This document shows positions 7,814 through 14,868 of a DNA stretch of 33,273 nucleotides, piece after piece. How positions within the stretch are numbered: the stretch's first letter is position 1; each line of letters starts with the position of its first letter. Origin of the DNA: JBMZCV01 sp049613665 (GTDB taxonomy: Bacteria; Bacteroidota; Bacteroidia; Chitinophagales; UBA2359); NCBI GenBank assembly GCA_049613665.1, contig JBMZCV010000040.1:1-33273 (forward strand), given 5' to 3'. The translations under genes were made by a program, and so were the position numbers. The notes under the pieces were generated by a model. That model had not been told where the DNA came from. It did no database searches and worked only from the letters and a program-made list of their open reading frames with translations.

Positions 7814-8105
7814 TATTCATACTATCCTATTTTATTGTGACAATAAAAAAGCTGATGTGTAACTGTTTAGCTCTAATAATTTTAACTAAGTAACGCTAAA
7901 AAATGTCTTTTTTCATTTATACTAGACATTATTCGCAAAAAAAATGTAAGGCGAAAATACGAATATCATTGGATTAAAGCGACAATTAGAATACTATTTT
8001 CTTAGTATTTTTTTCGTAAATCGAGGTGGTAGGCACTTCTAAAATACCTACCACCTAATATTTGTTTTCTATTGCAAAATGTTACAAAAACAGTTACTAC
8101 TTTTC
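7814..8105. other. Gene-free stretch with hairpins
   Basis: No credible gene. It holds AATACTA TTTTCT TAGTATT followed by a T-run (7990-8014), a terminator-like hairpin on the plus strand, and AGGTGGTAGG/CCTACCACCT (8024-8056, perfect 10-bp stem, 13-base loop) without a T-run. The segment 7928-7980 resembles the right end of the element at 18941-19081 in reverse complement. Confidence 0.5.
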
Positions 8106-8210
8106 TAAGTACCAAGTACTATTTAATAAAGCATTCGTTTAGTGGCTAACGCATTGAAAATCAAGGTGTTATCTTGTTCTGAAATGCCCAAAAACTTCTG
8201 AACGACTACT
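8106..8210 (+). repeat. Structured dispersed repeat R, copy 1
   Basis: 105 bp, matching 32999-33103 with six mismatches by eye. It starts with the hairpin AGTAC CAA GTACT, then ATTTAATAAAG, a second hairpin (CGTTTAG TGG CTAACG) and a third weak stem (CAAG/CTTG), and ends GAAATGCCCAAAAACTTCTG plus about 12 bases. It ends 7 bp from the stop of the minus-strand beta-barrel gene. Confidence 0.8.
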
Positions 8211-8217
8211 TAATCGA

Positions 8218-9924
8218 CTAAAAACGAACAATTAAACCGCCTAAAGCATTAAAGCCATAGGTTGGATAATTTAAATATCGTTCATATTTTATGCCTGCCA
8301 AATTATTGACATTGCAAAATAAAGCAACATTTTTGATAATTTCATACTTTACTGCCAAATTTATGTCTGCCGTTCCTTTTAAGTTTGTGGTTGTGCCATC
8401 AGCCAAACGTGCTTTTGCACCACTCAATACAAAAACATCTATTCCCAACGAAAGTTTTGGCGAGAATTGATAACGGCCATTTATTCCGACTTTCATACTC
8501 GGCAAATGCCATGCTTCCTCCTCTTGTTCTGTATTATAAGCATTCACATTAGCGTCAATTCCAATGCTTCCTTTGTCTTTTAGCAAATAATTCAATTCTA
8601 TTTTACCACCCAAATTAGTCATCTTAGTGTCATAAATTATGCCAAACTTCGTCATATCCGTAGAGTCGTTCACAAAAAGCGGCTGGTCTTTGCTTATATT
8701 TTGATAAACATTGATGTTGTAATTAATATTTGATGCTACTAATCCTTTCAAGCCAATAGAACGCTGCTCATATACCGAATTTTTCAATTCAAAGTTTAGT
8801 CCTAAAAATGGATTTTTTTCGCTCAGATTCATATAATTATTGCTAACGATTTCTTTTTTCCAGCTTGCATACACTTGCAGTTTTTCGGGCGACAAATTCA
8901 GTTCGGCAGCAATATAAGGAAAAGGATAAAATTTGCCACTATTCAATAAAAGACTTGCTCCTAATGTAATTTTTCCGATGCTAGGCAACATCGTAAATTT
9001 GGGCGAAATGTCTAAAGCCAGATTGCTATTACCTGTTGTATCTCGCTTAAAATTGCTAAAATAAGTGCGAAAATGTCCTTCCAATAAACTTACTTCTGTC
9101 AGAACTTTTGTTGCTTCGCCATTCAAAATAATGTTTTGTTCTTTTGCATCATAATTATCAGAAAACAAATGCAAAGCAGCATCAAGTTTGTAATCTATTT
9201 CCATATCATTTTCGGTGCTACTACCTAACTCTACGGCTGCCGAAATGGTTTGAAAATTTTGTCTGATACTATCGGCAATTTCTGGAACATCAAAAAGCAA
9301 AGTATCGGCATGAAAGCCATAATAATGGTAGGTATCTCTCTGATAATCGAGTTTAAACTGTGCATAAGCCGTTTCCAAAAAGCTTTTGCCAAAAGCACCT
9401 ACGCTCATCTTTCCATAGTCTTGAAATTCTAGTTTGCTAGATTTTCCAGCGATATAAGCAGCATGTAAGCCAGCTACAAATTTGTCGGATTGACTAGTGC
9501 TTACAGCAGCTTCTAGCAAAGGCAAAGCAAGATTTCCTGCTCCTGCACGAATCCACACATTATACAATTCTTCTTTTTCTGTGCTACTTTTTTTCTTGCT
9601 TTTTCTATATGACAAAGGTTTCAAAGCTGCTGGCTCATAGTTCATCGTCAAAAAGCGATTTGGCACAAAATAGTCGTCAAATTTTGGCTTTGCTCTATCC
9701 AATTCTGCTTTTGTGGGTAAGCTTGGCGAAAACTTGATACGAACAGCATCTGCCAATACTGGCTCGTAAGGCTTTATAATATCTATGCTTTCGCTTTCAA
9801 TAACTGGCTCGTCTTCAATGGCTGTTGGCACATCTGTTTCTTGTGAAAAAAGCAAGTTGGTTGAAAAAAAAATCGCAAATATGATAACAATAACTTTTTT
9901 TATATTCAAACTGAAAGATTTCAT
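8218..9924 (-). CDS. Outer-membrane beta-barrel protein without plug domain
   Basis: 568 residues with a cleavable signal peptide (hydrophobic core to about residue 27, LLFSQE). After a short proline-containing segment (about 30-125) comes a long series of amphipathic strands alternating with short turns, and the protein ends LGGLIVRF, the terminal aromatic residue expected of an outer-membrane barrel. The C-terminal third resembles TonB-dependent receptor barrels (LAVKYEIIKNVALFCNVNNL, then YPTYGFNALGG), but I see no plug domain or carboxypeptidase-like regulatory domain. It follows the large TPR protein gene in the same orientation, with 304 bp between them occupied by a MITE-2 copy and a terminator. 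It probably partners with that TPR protein; the substrate is unknown. Confidence 0.72.
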   Translation of the reverse strand: MKSFSLNIKKVIVIIFAIFFSTNLLFSQETDVPTAIEDEPVIESESIDIIKPYEPVLADAVRIKFSPSLPTKAELDRAKPKFDDYFVPNRFLTMNYEPAALKPLSYRKSKKKSSTEKEELYNVWIRAGAGNLALPLLEAAVSTSQSDKFVAGLHAAYIAGKSSKLEFQDYGKMSVGAFGKSFLETAYAQFKLDYQRDTYHYYGFHADTLLFDVPEIADSIRQNFQTISAAVELGSSTENDMEIDYKLDAALHLFSDNYDAKEQNIILNGEATKVLTEVSLLEGHFRTYFSNFKRDTTGNSNLALDISPKFTMLPSIGKITLGASLLLNSGKFYPFPYIAAELNLSPEKLQVYASWKKEIVSNNYMNLSEKNPFLGLNFELKNSVYEQRSIGLKGLVASNINYNINVYQNISKDQPLFVNDSTDMTKFGIIYDTKMTNLGGKIELNYLLKDKGSIGIDANVNAYNTEQEEEAWHLPSMKVGINGRYQFSPKLSLGIDVFVLSGAKARLADGTTTNLKGTADINLAVKYEIIKNVALFCNVNNLAGIKYERYLNYPTYGFNALGGLIVRF

Positions 9925-9977
9925 GTTGTTAATTCTTAATTATGAATTAGTAATTATTAGTTGTGAACTAAAACATT

Positions 9978-10096
9978 CGGCTATTTTCGCTTTGAAATAG
10001 AATAAATATTATTTCCTATTTTTATGGTCTTTTGAACTGAAAAATAGTATATTTTCCTTATCAAAAGAGTTTTTTTTGTTAAACCGAAAATAGCTG
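9978..10096 (+). mobile_element. MITE-2 copy C
   Basis: About 119 bp. Left end CGGCTATTTTCG, right end CGAAAATAGCTG; GCTATTTTCG (9980-9989) and CGAAAATAGC (10085-10094) are perfect inverted repeats. The flanks AAAACATT (9970-9977) and AAAACGTT (10097-10104) agree at 7 of 8 bases, consistent with an aged target duplication. The interior CTTTTGAACTGAAAAATAGT is shared with MITE-1. It lies 53 bp upstream of the beta-barrel start. Confidence 0.68.
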
Positions 10097-10172
10097 AAAA
10101 CGTTTTTTTGATAAGTGCAAAATCATTATTTACAAAAAAAAAATGATGTACTCATCTAAAATATTCTTGAGT

Positions 10173-10199
10173 AAAGACGCAAATCTAAGTTGCGTCTTT
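10173..10199 (-). terminator. Terminator-like hairpin after the TPR gene
   Basis: Perfect 10-bp stem AAAGACGCAA/TTGCGTCTTT with a 7-base loop, 30 bp past the TPR stop. In the minus direction the stem ends in TTT but no longer T-run follows; in the plus direction it is followed by TTCTC. Confidence 0.65.
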
Positions 10200-10228
10200 T
10201 TCTCTAATGCTGGTGAGAGAAAAGTTAC

Positions 10229-13200
10229 TTACTCTTCTTCCATTTCTAAATAATCATCTTTTTCAGCATCTTTTTTTATTTTTGAATCAGCAGCTTCTTG
10301 CAATTCTAGTTTCGCTAGTTTTTCTTTCGCTTCTTTTTTTACTTCATCTTCTGGCTCATAATTTTCGATAATGCTTTTTAGCGTAGCTTTTGCTTGGAAA
10401 ATGTCGTTTTGAATTTTGAAAATATCAGACAACAAAATAAAACTTTTCACCACCCAATATTCTTGCGAAGCTGTTTCATTGATAACACGATAACACATGT
10501 CTTTTGCATTATTATATTTTTTCTTTATAAAAAGAATTTCCGCCATATAATAGCGAGACTGAGCACCTTTCAAGTTGGTTGTTTTAACCGCAACTTGCTC
10601 AAAATTCTTTGTTGCCTTGTCGTATTTATCCTTTTTATAAGCCAAAATAGCAGTATAGTAGTGCATATCTAAAATGTCGTCTGATGTAGCGTCTGGATTT
10701 TCGGCCAGCAATTTGCCATATTTATCCAAATCACTCGTTTTGCCCAAATAATAGGAAGATTTGACCAAACCACGCAATGCTTCAATAATCAATTCTTTCC
10801 GTGACGACATGTCATACAATTTCGTAAAATAATCATAGGCTTTTCCATAATCCTTATCGACATACAAAGCAATTCTAGCACCTTTGTCTAAGGCTTGTTC
10901 CGAAAATAAATTCGCAGCTTCGCCAATGATGTAATCATAATCCTTTCCAGCTTTTTTATACTCTTGTTCGCTATACAAACACTGCCCACGATAGTAGTGT
11001 GCATAAATCGCAAAAGCTCCATTTTTGAAATCCATCAAATATTTTGTAAACTCCTTAGTGGCATTTTCGCAGTCTCCTTTTGTATAATAATTTTCGGCTA
11101 TTTGATAAGTTAAAGAATCTTTGGCAGTTGTTGTAAATTTCAGGCCTGGAAACTTTTTAACAAAAGAAGCATAACCATCTGCATCGCCTTTGCTCACATA
11201 TACATCACGCACACCCGCAACGGCTTCTTGTGCTTCACTGCTTTTCGGAAATTGTCGCATCACCTTCTCATAATACTTGATAGCCTTATTATGATTTCCT
11301 AAATTGTAATGTATAAGTCCACTATTTACCAGTGATTTACGCACATATTCACTTTCCTTATATTTATCTATAAGCTTGCGATGCGTTTCTAAAGCTGCCT
11401 TATAATCTTCCATAGCAACCTGCGTCAAAGCCATTTGATAATAGGCATCATCGGCATAAAGCGAGCTACTATGTTTTTTGATAAGCAGTTGCAAATTGTC
11501 GATTTTTTTGTCATATTCACCCAACAAACCTAGCAACATGCCTTTTTGATAATAAGCATAGTCATTTCCTGTTAGCTTATATTTTATGATATTGTCATAT
11601 TGTTTTAGAGCTTGTGCATATTTTTTAAGCATAAAATTGCAATCGCCATTTCTCAAAATAGCATCTGGATAAATTTGTGAAGCAGAAGTTTGGTTGTCTA
11701 AAAGTGCTGATTCTCCGTCTAAACTTTCGGCTGCTTTGCCAAAATAAACCAACGCATCGGCATATTCTTTTTGCTTAAAAAGGCTATAACCCATCGTATA
11801 ATTGGCATTGGCCACAGAAGCATTAGCACTCTGATTTTGGCTAGATGAAGTGCTTAAAAAAGCCTCCATACTCGCAAAAGATTGGTCATATTTCTTTTGG
11901 CGATAAGCCATATCTCCTTTCCAAAAGTGACATAAAGCCACTACATTTTTGTCATAATCATATTTCAAAGCCTTGTTAAACAAACGATTCGCCTCCTCAT
12001 AACGATGGTCATTGAAAAATTCTACCGCACGATAGTAAGCAATTCGTTGATAAGTTGTCAATAATTGCGGTGTTTTGTCGTTAATGCTTTCGATGAGTTC
12101 GAGTGCATCTTTATAATTTTGTGTTGTTTCAAAAATATTGCTCAACAAAAAGCGTGCTTCTGTATTATAATTAGAATTTGGATAATCTGTTATGAAATTT
12201 CTCAAAGTGCTTATCGCTTGGCTATGATAGCCCAATTCATACGATAGTTTGGCATACGAAAAAGTCGCTACTTCCTTGATTTTTTTATCTATATCTATTC
12301 TAGCCGCCAAATCAAAAGCATTTCGAGCTTCCTGTTTTTGGTTTGTTTTCAAATAGCTATCTCCCAAATGATACATCGCATTTTGGCCAATAGAATCAGT
12401 TAAAGTGTTGAGTTGCGTAAAATTTTTGATAGCATCATTGTAGCGTCCAATTTGATATTGTGTAAAACCCAATTGAAAAACATCTTCTTTTCTGACCTTT
12501 CTGCTTTTCTCCACATAAAATTCCAAATAAGGCAAAGCTTCTTGAAATTGTTTTCTATTGAAGAGCGTTTGCCCAACGATATGATTGATTTCTTTTTGAT
12601 TTTTTAGCCCAGAAACCTTAGCTTTTGGAGCAGCATAAGCGAGCAAATCATCATATTGGCTTTGATAATAATAAATAAGCGTAATATAATAAGGCATATA
12701 TTTGTCGTATCGCTTGTTTTTTTCTATTCGTTGAAAGCTAGAAAGTGCCTGCTCATAGTCCTTATCAAAAAACGATAAAATGCCATAATAATAATTGGCA
12801 TCAAAATAATATTGATTATAAGTGTTAATGATTTTCGCAAACATTTTTTTGGCTTGCCGAAATTTTTTGCTCGTAAAATGACTATACGCCATTTCAAAAT
12901 AAAATTCGGCATATTGTGCTTCGCTCAAATAGTCAGTATCTACCTCCTTGAAAGCCGAAATAGCATCTCGGTACTTTCGTTTTGCAAAATACATTTGCCC
13001 AACATAATAATGAGCCATATTTCTGAAATAGCCACCATCATCATAGTTTTCAATAAAATTGACAAACAAAGCTTCCACATTAGGATGTTCAAGCTTGTAA
13101 GCACACATCGCTTCATAAAAATGAGCCGCCATGCGTTTTGTATGTGCATCTTGTTTTTCATTGTAGGCAGTGCTTTGCAAAAAGCTAACATACTTTTGTT

Positions 13201-13372
13201 GAGCTAAGGCATAGTTGCCCATATCGTAGTGTTCTTGAGCCTGCGAAAATAGTTCTGCATCATTTACAAATATTTGAGTTTCTTGAGCTTGCACGTTTTG
13301 GGGTAGCACAACAAAACAACAAGCGACAACAAATAAAAAATTTATTAGCCAAAATGACGGTTTAATTTGCAT
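10229..13372 (-). CDS. Large periplasmic tetratricopeptide-repeat protein
   Basis: 1047 residues. Signal peptide at 1-30 (hydrophobic LINFLFVVACCFVVL, then NVQAQE). Nearly the whole mature protein is TPR or TPR-like helix pairs, recognisable by repeated A-x-x-x-F/Y and Y-x-x-A patterns such as YDMGNYALAQQKYVSFL, YFAKRKYRDAISAFKEV, YQIGRYNDAIKNFTQL, YNLGNHNKAIKYYEKVMRQF and YKKDKYDKATKNFEQV. The C-terminus is acidic (EKDDYLEMEEE). TPR proteins of this size act as scaffolds; the signal peptide and the adjacent outer-membrane barrel suggest an envelope complex. Relation to named T9SS or Bam/Tol components cannot be settled by eye. Confidence 0.82.
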   Translation of the reverse strand: MQIKPSFWLINFLFVVACCFVVLPQNVQAQETQIFVNDAELFSQAQEHYDMGNYALAQQKYVSFLQSTAYNEKQDAHTKRMAAHFYEAMCAYKLEHPNVEALFVNFIENYDDGGYFRNMAHYYVGQMYFAKRKYRDAISAFKEVDTDYLSEAQYAEFYFEMAYSHFTSKKFRQAKKMFAKIINTYNQYYFDANYYYGILSFFDKDYEQALSSFQRIEKNKRYDKYMPYYITLIYYYQSQYDDLLAYAAPKAKVSGLKNQKEINHIVGQTLFNRKQFQEALPYLEFYVEKSRKVRKEDVFQLGFTQYQIGRYNDAIKNFTQLNTLTDSIGQNAMYHLGDSYLKTNQKQEARNAFDLAARIDIDKKIKEVATFSYAKLSYELGYHSQAISTLRNFITDYPNSNYNTEARFLLSNIFETTQNYKDALELIESINDKTPQLLTTYQRIAYYRAVEFFNDHRYEEANRLFNKALKYDYDKNVVALCHFWKGDMAYRQKKYDQSFASMEAFLSTSSSQNQSANASVANANYTMGYSLFKQKEYADALVYFGKAAESLDGESALLDNQTSASQIYPDAILRNGDCNFMLKKYAQALKQYDNIIKYKLTGNDYAYYQKGMLLGLLGEYDKKIDNLQLLIKKHSSSLYADDAYYQMALTQVAMEDYKAALETHRKLIDKYKESEYVRKSLVNSGLIHYNLGNHNKAIKYYEKVMRQFPKSSEAQEAVAGVRDVYVSKGDADGYASFVKKFPGLKFTTTAKDSLTYQIAENYYTKGDCENATKEFTKYLMDFKNGAFAIYAHYYRGQCLYSEQEYKKAGKDYDYIIGEAANLFSEQALDKGARIALYVDKDYGKAYDYFTKLYDMSSRKELIIEALRGLVKSSYYLGKTSDLDKYGKLLAENPDATSDDILDMHYYTAILAYKKDKYDKATKNFEQVAVKTTNLKGAQSRYYMAEILFIKKKYNNAKDMCYRVINETASQEYWVVKSFILLSDIFKIQNDIFQAKATLKSIIENYEPEDEVKKEAKEKLAKLELQEAADSKIKKDAEKDDYLEMEEE

Positions 13373-13392
13373 AATTTTTGATTGAATGATTG

Positions 13393-13462
13393 TAAGTGCC
13401 TAGCACTAAATAAATAAAGATTTTGAGTAGAATCCAAGCATTGGAAAAGTGTTTGGCACTTA
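13393..13462. repeat. 70-bp palindromic element upstream of the TPR gene
   Basis: TAAGTGCCTAGCACT at the left and AGTGTTTGGCACTTA at the right form an imperfect inverted repeat. The left arm is itself a hairpin (AGTGC CTA GCACT) followed by AAATAAATAAAG, the same layout as the head of repeat R (AGTAC CAA GTACT, then ATTTAATAAAG). It lies 20 bp before the TPR start codon. Confidence 0.55.
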
Positions 13463-13711
13463 AAGTCTTTTTATAACTATTGAGGAATAAGCTTTTGAGA
13501 AAAAAAAATTATTATTGCGAAAATACCTTATTTTCTTGATTTTAAAAACTAATAGTTAAGTATTTTATTGTGTTATTTTCTTAGAATATTAAAAACGCAT
13601 AAAAACATTAGATACACACATATTTTGAGCGCTAATAAACAAGCACTCCATTAACAAACAGATTATTTATTTATGACAAAAAAAATGTTTTCTAATTATT
13701 TAAACATTTCA
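13463..13711. other. AT-rich intergenic stretch, no feature seen
   Basis: Part of the divergent spacer between the TPR gene and the first RRM gene. It is AT-rich with no reading frame or strong hairpin that I can support. Confidence 0.5.
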
Positions 13712-13741
13712 TTGTTTTGTCGTAAATAAAGTGTATATTTG
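13712..13741 (+). promoter_or_regulatory. Bacteroidota-type promoter for the first RRM gene
   Basis: TTG at 13712-13714, a 19-bp spacer, and TATATTTG at 13734-13741. This matches the -33 TTG and -7 TAnnTTTG boxes of Bacteroidota. It predicts a leader of about 80 bases before ATG 13829. Confidence 0.68.
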
Positions 13742-13828
13742 CAATGACACTTTAGAGTTATAGCACTCAATTTGTATAATTTAGTTATATAACTCTCGAT
13801 ATTTTTAATTTCTAATTTTTTTTTTAAG

Positions 13829-14173
13829 ATGAATATTTTTGTAGCAAAATTAAACTTCGAAACTCGTGAAGATGATTTAAGAGAGTTATTTGAAGAGTTT
13901 GGAACAGTCGATTCTGTGAAAATTATCATGGATAGAGCTACACACAAATCAAAAGGCTTTGGCTTTGTTGAAATGCCAGACGACAATCAAGCTTACGCAG
14001 CTATCAATGACCTTAATGACAACGAATTTGATGGTCGTGTTATTGTAGTTAAGAAAGCTAAACCAAGAGAAGATAACTCTGGTGGTTTCAGAGGTAGAAG
14101 TAATTATAATTCTGGCGGCAGAGGCAACTATAACTCTGGCGGTAGAGATAACTATAATAGAAATAGATATTAA
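13829..14173 (+). CDS. RRM-domain RNA-binding protein (first of pair)
   Basis: 114 residues. One RNA-recognition motif at 1-80 with RNP2-like IFVAKLNF near the start and RNP1 KGFGFVEM at about 50-57, followed by a tail of Gly, Arg, Asn, Tyr and Ser (GGRGNYNSGGRDNYNRNRY). This matches small Gly-rich RNA-binding proteins of Bacteroidota and cyanobacteria, often cold- or stress-regulated RNA chaperones by family knowledge. The start has no Shine-Dalgarno; the ATG follows a T-rich leader ending TTTTTTTAAG. A 120-residue paralogue lies 120 bp downstream and shares most of the RRM. Confidence 0.93.
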   Translation: MNIFVAKLNFETREDDLRELFEEFGTVDSVKIIMDRATHKSKGFGFVEMPDDNQAYAAINDLNDNEFDGRVIVVKKAKPREDNSGGFRGRSNYNSGGRGNYNSGGRDNYNRNRY

Positions 14174-14232
14174 GCTATTAACAACCATTGTGTTTGCAAG
14201 ATAGCACTATTTTTTTGCAAATGTAATTTTTT

Positions 14233-14240
14233 TATTTTTG
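14233..14240 (+). promoter_or_regulatory. Possible -7 box for the second RRM gene
   Basis: TATTTTTG fits TAnnTTTG. The nearest TTG (14215-14217) is 15 bp upstream, shorter than usual, so a separate promoter is plausible but not firm. Confidence 0.4.
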
Positions 14241-14293
14241 TGAATTTGAAAAAAAACAATTCACAACTTTTTTAATTTTTAATTTTTTTTAAG

Positions 14294-14656
14294 ATGAATA
14301 TTTTTGTAGCAAAATTAAACTTTCAAACTCAAGAAGAAGACTTGAGAGAATTGTTTGAAGAGTTTGGAGCAGTCGATTCTGTGAAAATTATCATGGATAG
14401 AGCTACAGGTAAGTCAAAAGGTTTTGGCTTTGTTGAAATGCCAGACGATAACGAAGCTTATGCAGCTATCAATGACCTTAATGACAACGAATTTGACGGT
14501 CGTGTCATTGTAGTAAAAAAAGCTAGACCAAGAGAAGACAACTCTGGCGGTTTTTCTAGAGGTAGAAGCAACTACAACTCTGGCGGCGGCAGAGGTGGCA
14601 ACTACAACTCTGGTAGAAGCAATTACTCTGATGGCGGTAGAGACAGAAGATACTAA
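14294..14656 (+). CDS. RRM-domain RNA-binding protein (second of pair)
   Basis: 120 residues, one RRM (IFVAKLNFQTQEEDLRELFE, KGFGFVEM) plus an RG/GY-rich tail with Gly triplets and SNYNSGG-type repeats. The RRM differs from the preceding paralogue at only a handful of positions (for example TRED to TQEE and THKSKG to TGKSKG). The last leader bases before ATG (AATTTTTTTTAAG) are also nearly the same, showing that the duplication included the translation start region. A strong terminator follows 16 bp after the stop. Role inferred as RNA chaperone. Confidence 0.93.
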   Translation: MNIFVAKLNFQTQEEDLRELFEEFGAVDSVKIIMDRATGKSKGFGFVEMPDDNEAYAAINDLNDNEFDGRVIVVKKARPREDNSGGFSRGRSNYNSGGGRGGNYNSGRSNYSDGGRDRRY

Positions 14657-14672
14657 GAAAATATAAAGTAAC

Positions 14673-14708
14673 AAAAAACCTGATATTATTAAATATCAGG
14701 TTTTTTTT
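14673..14708 (+). terminator. Rho-independent terminator after the RRM pair
   Basis: CCTGATATT ATTA AATATCAGG, a perfect 9-bp stem with a 4-base loop, preceded by A6 and followed by T8. Confidence 0.93.
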
Positions 14709-14797
14709 ATTTGAATAATGCTCAAAAAGCTCTTTTTTAGTTGCTCGTGACAATGGCTAGTATATTCATTGACTGCGTTTTTTAGGTTTTCATACAA

Positions 14798-14834
14798 AAA
14801 AGGCTTAAATACTTTAATAGTATTTAAGCCTTTT
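14798..14834 (-). terminator. Terminator hairpin downstream of clpC
   Basis: AAAAGGCTTAAATACT and AGTATTTAAGCCTTTT form a perfect 16-bp stem around a 5-base loop, 35 bp past the clpC stop. The A/T tracts at both ends let it act in either direction. Confidence 0.85.
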
Positions 14835-14868
14835 GTAATTATTTATCTACGCAAGATAGATATTTATT

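Noticed and set aside
7708..7893. 61-codon plus-strand frame
   Set aside because: It lies mainly in MITE-2 copy B and its flank, with no recognisable protein features.
8024..8056. Perfect 10-bp stem as an intrinsic terminator
   Set aside because: No T-run follows on either strand and it is more than 160 bp from the nearest stop.
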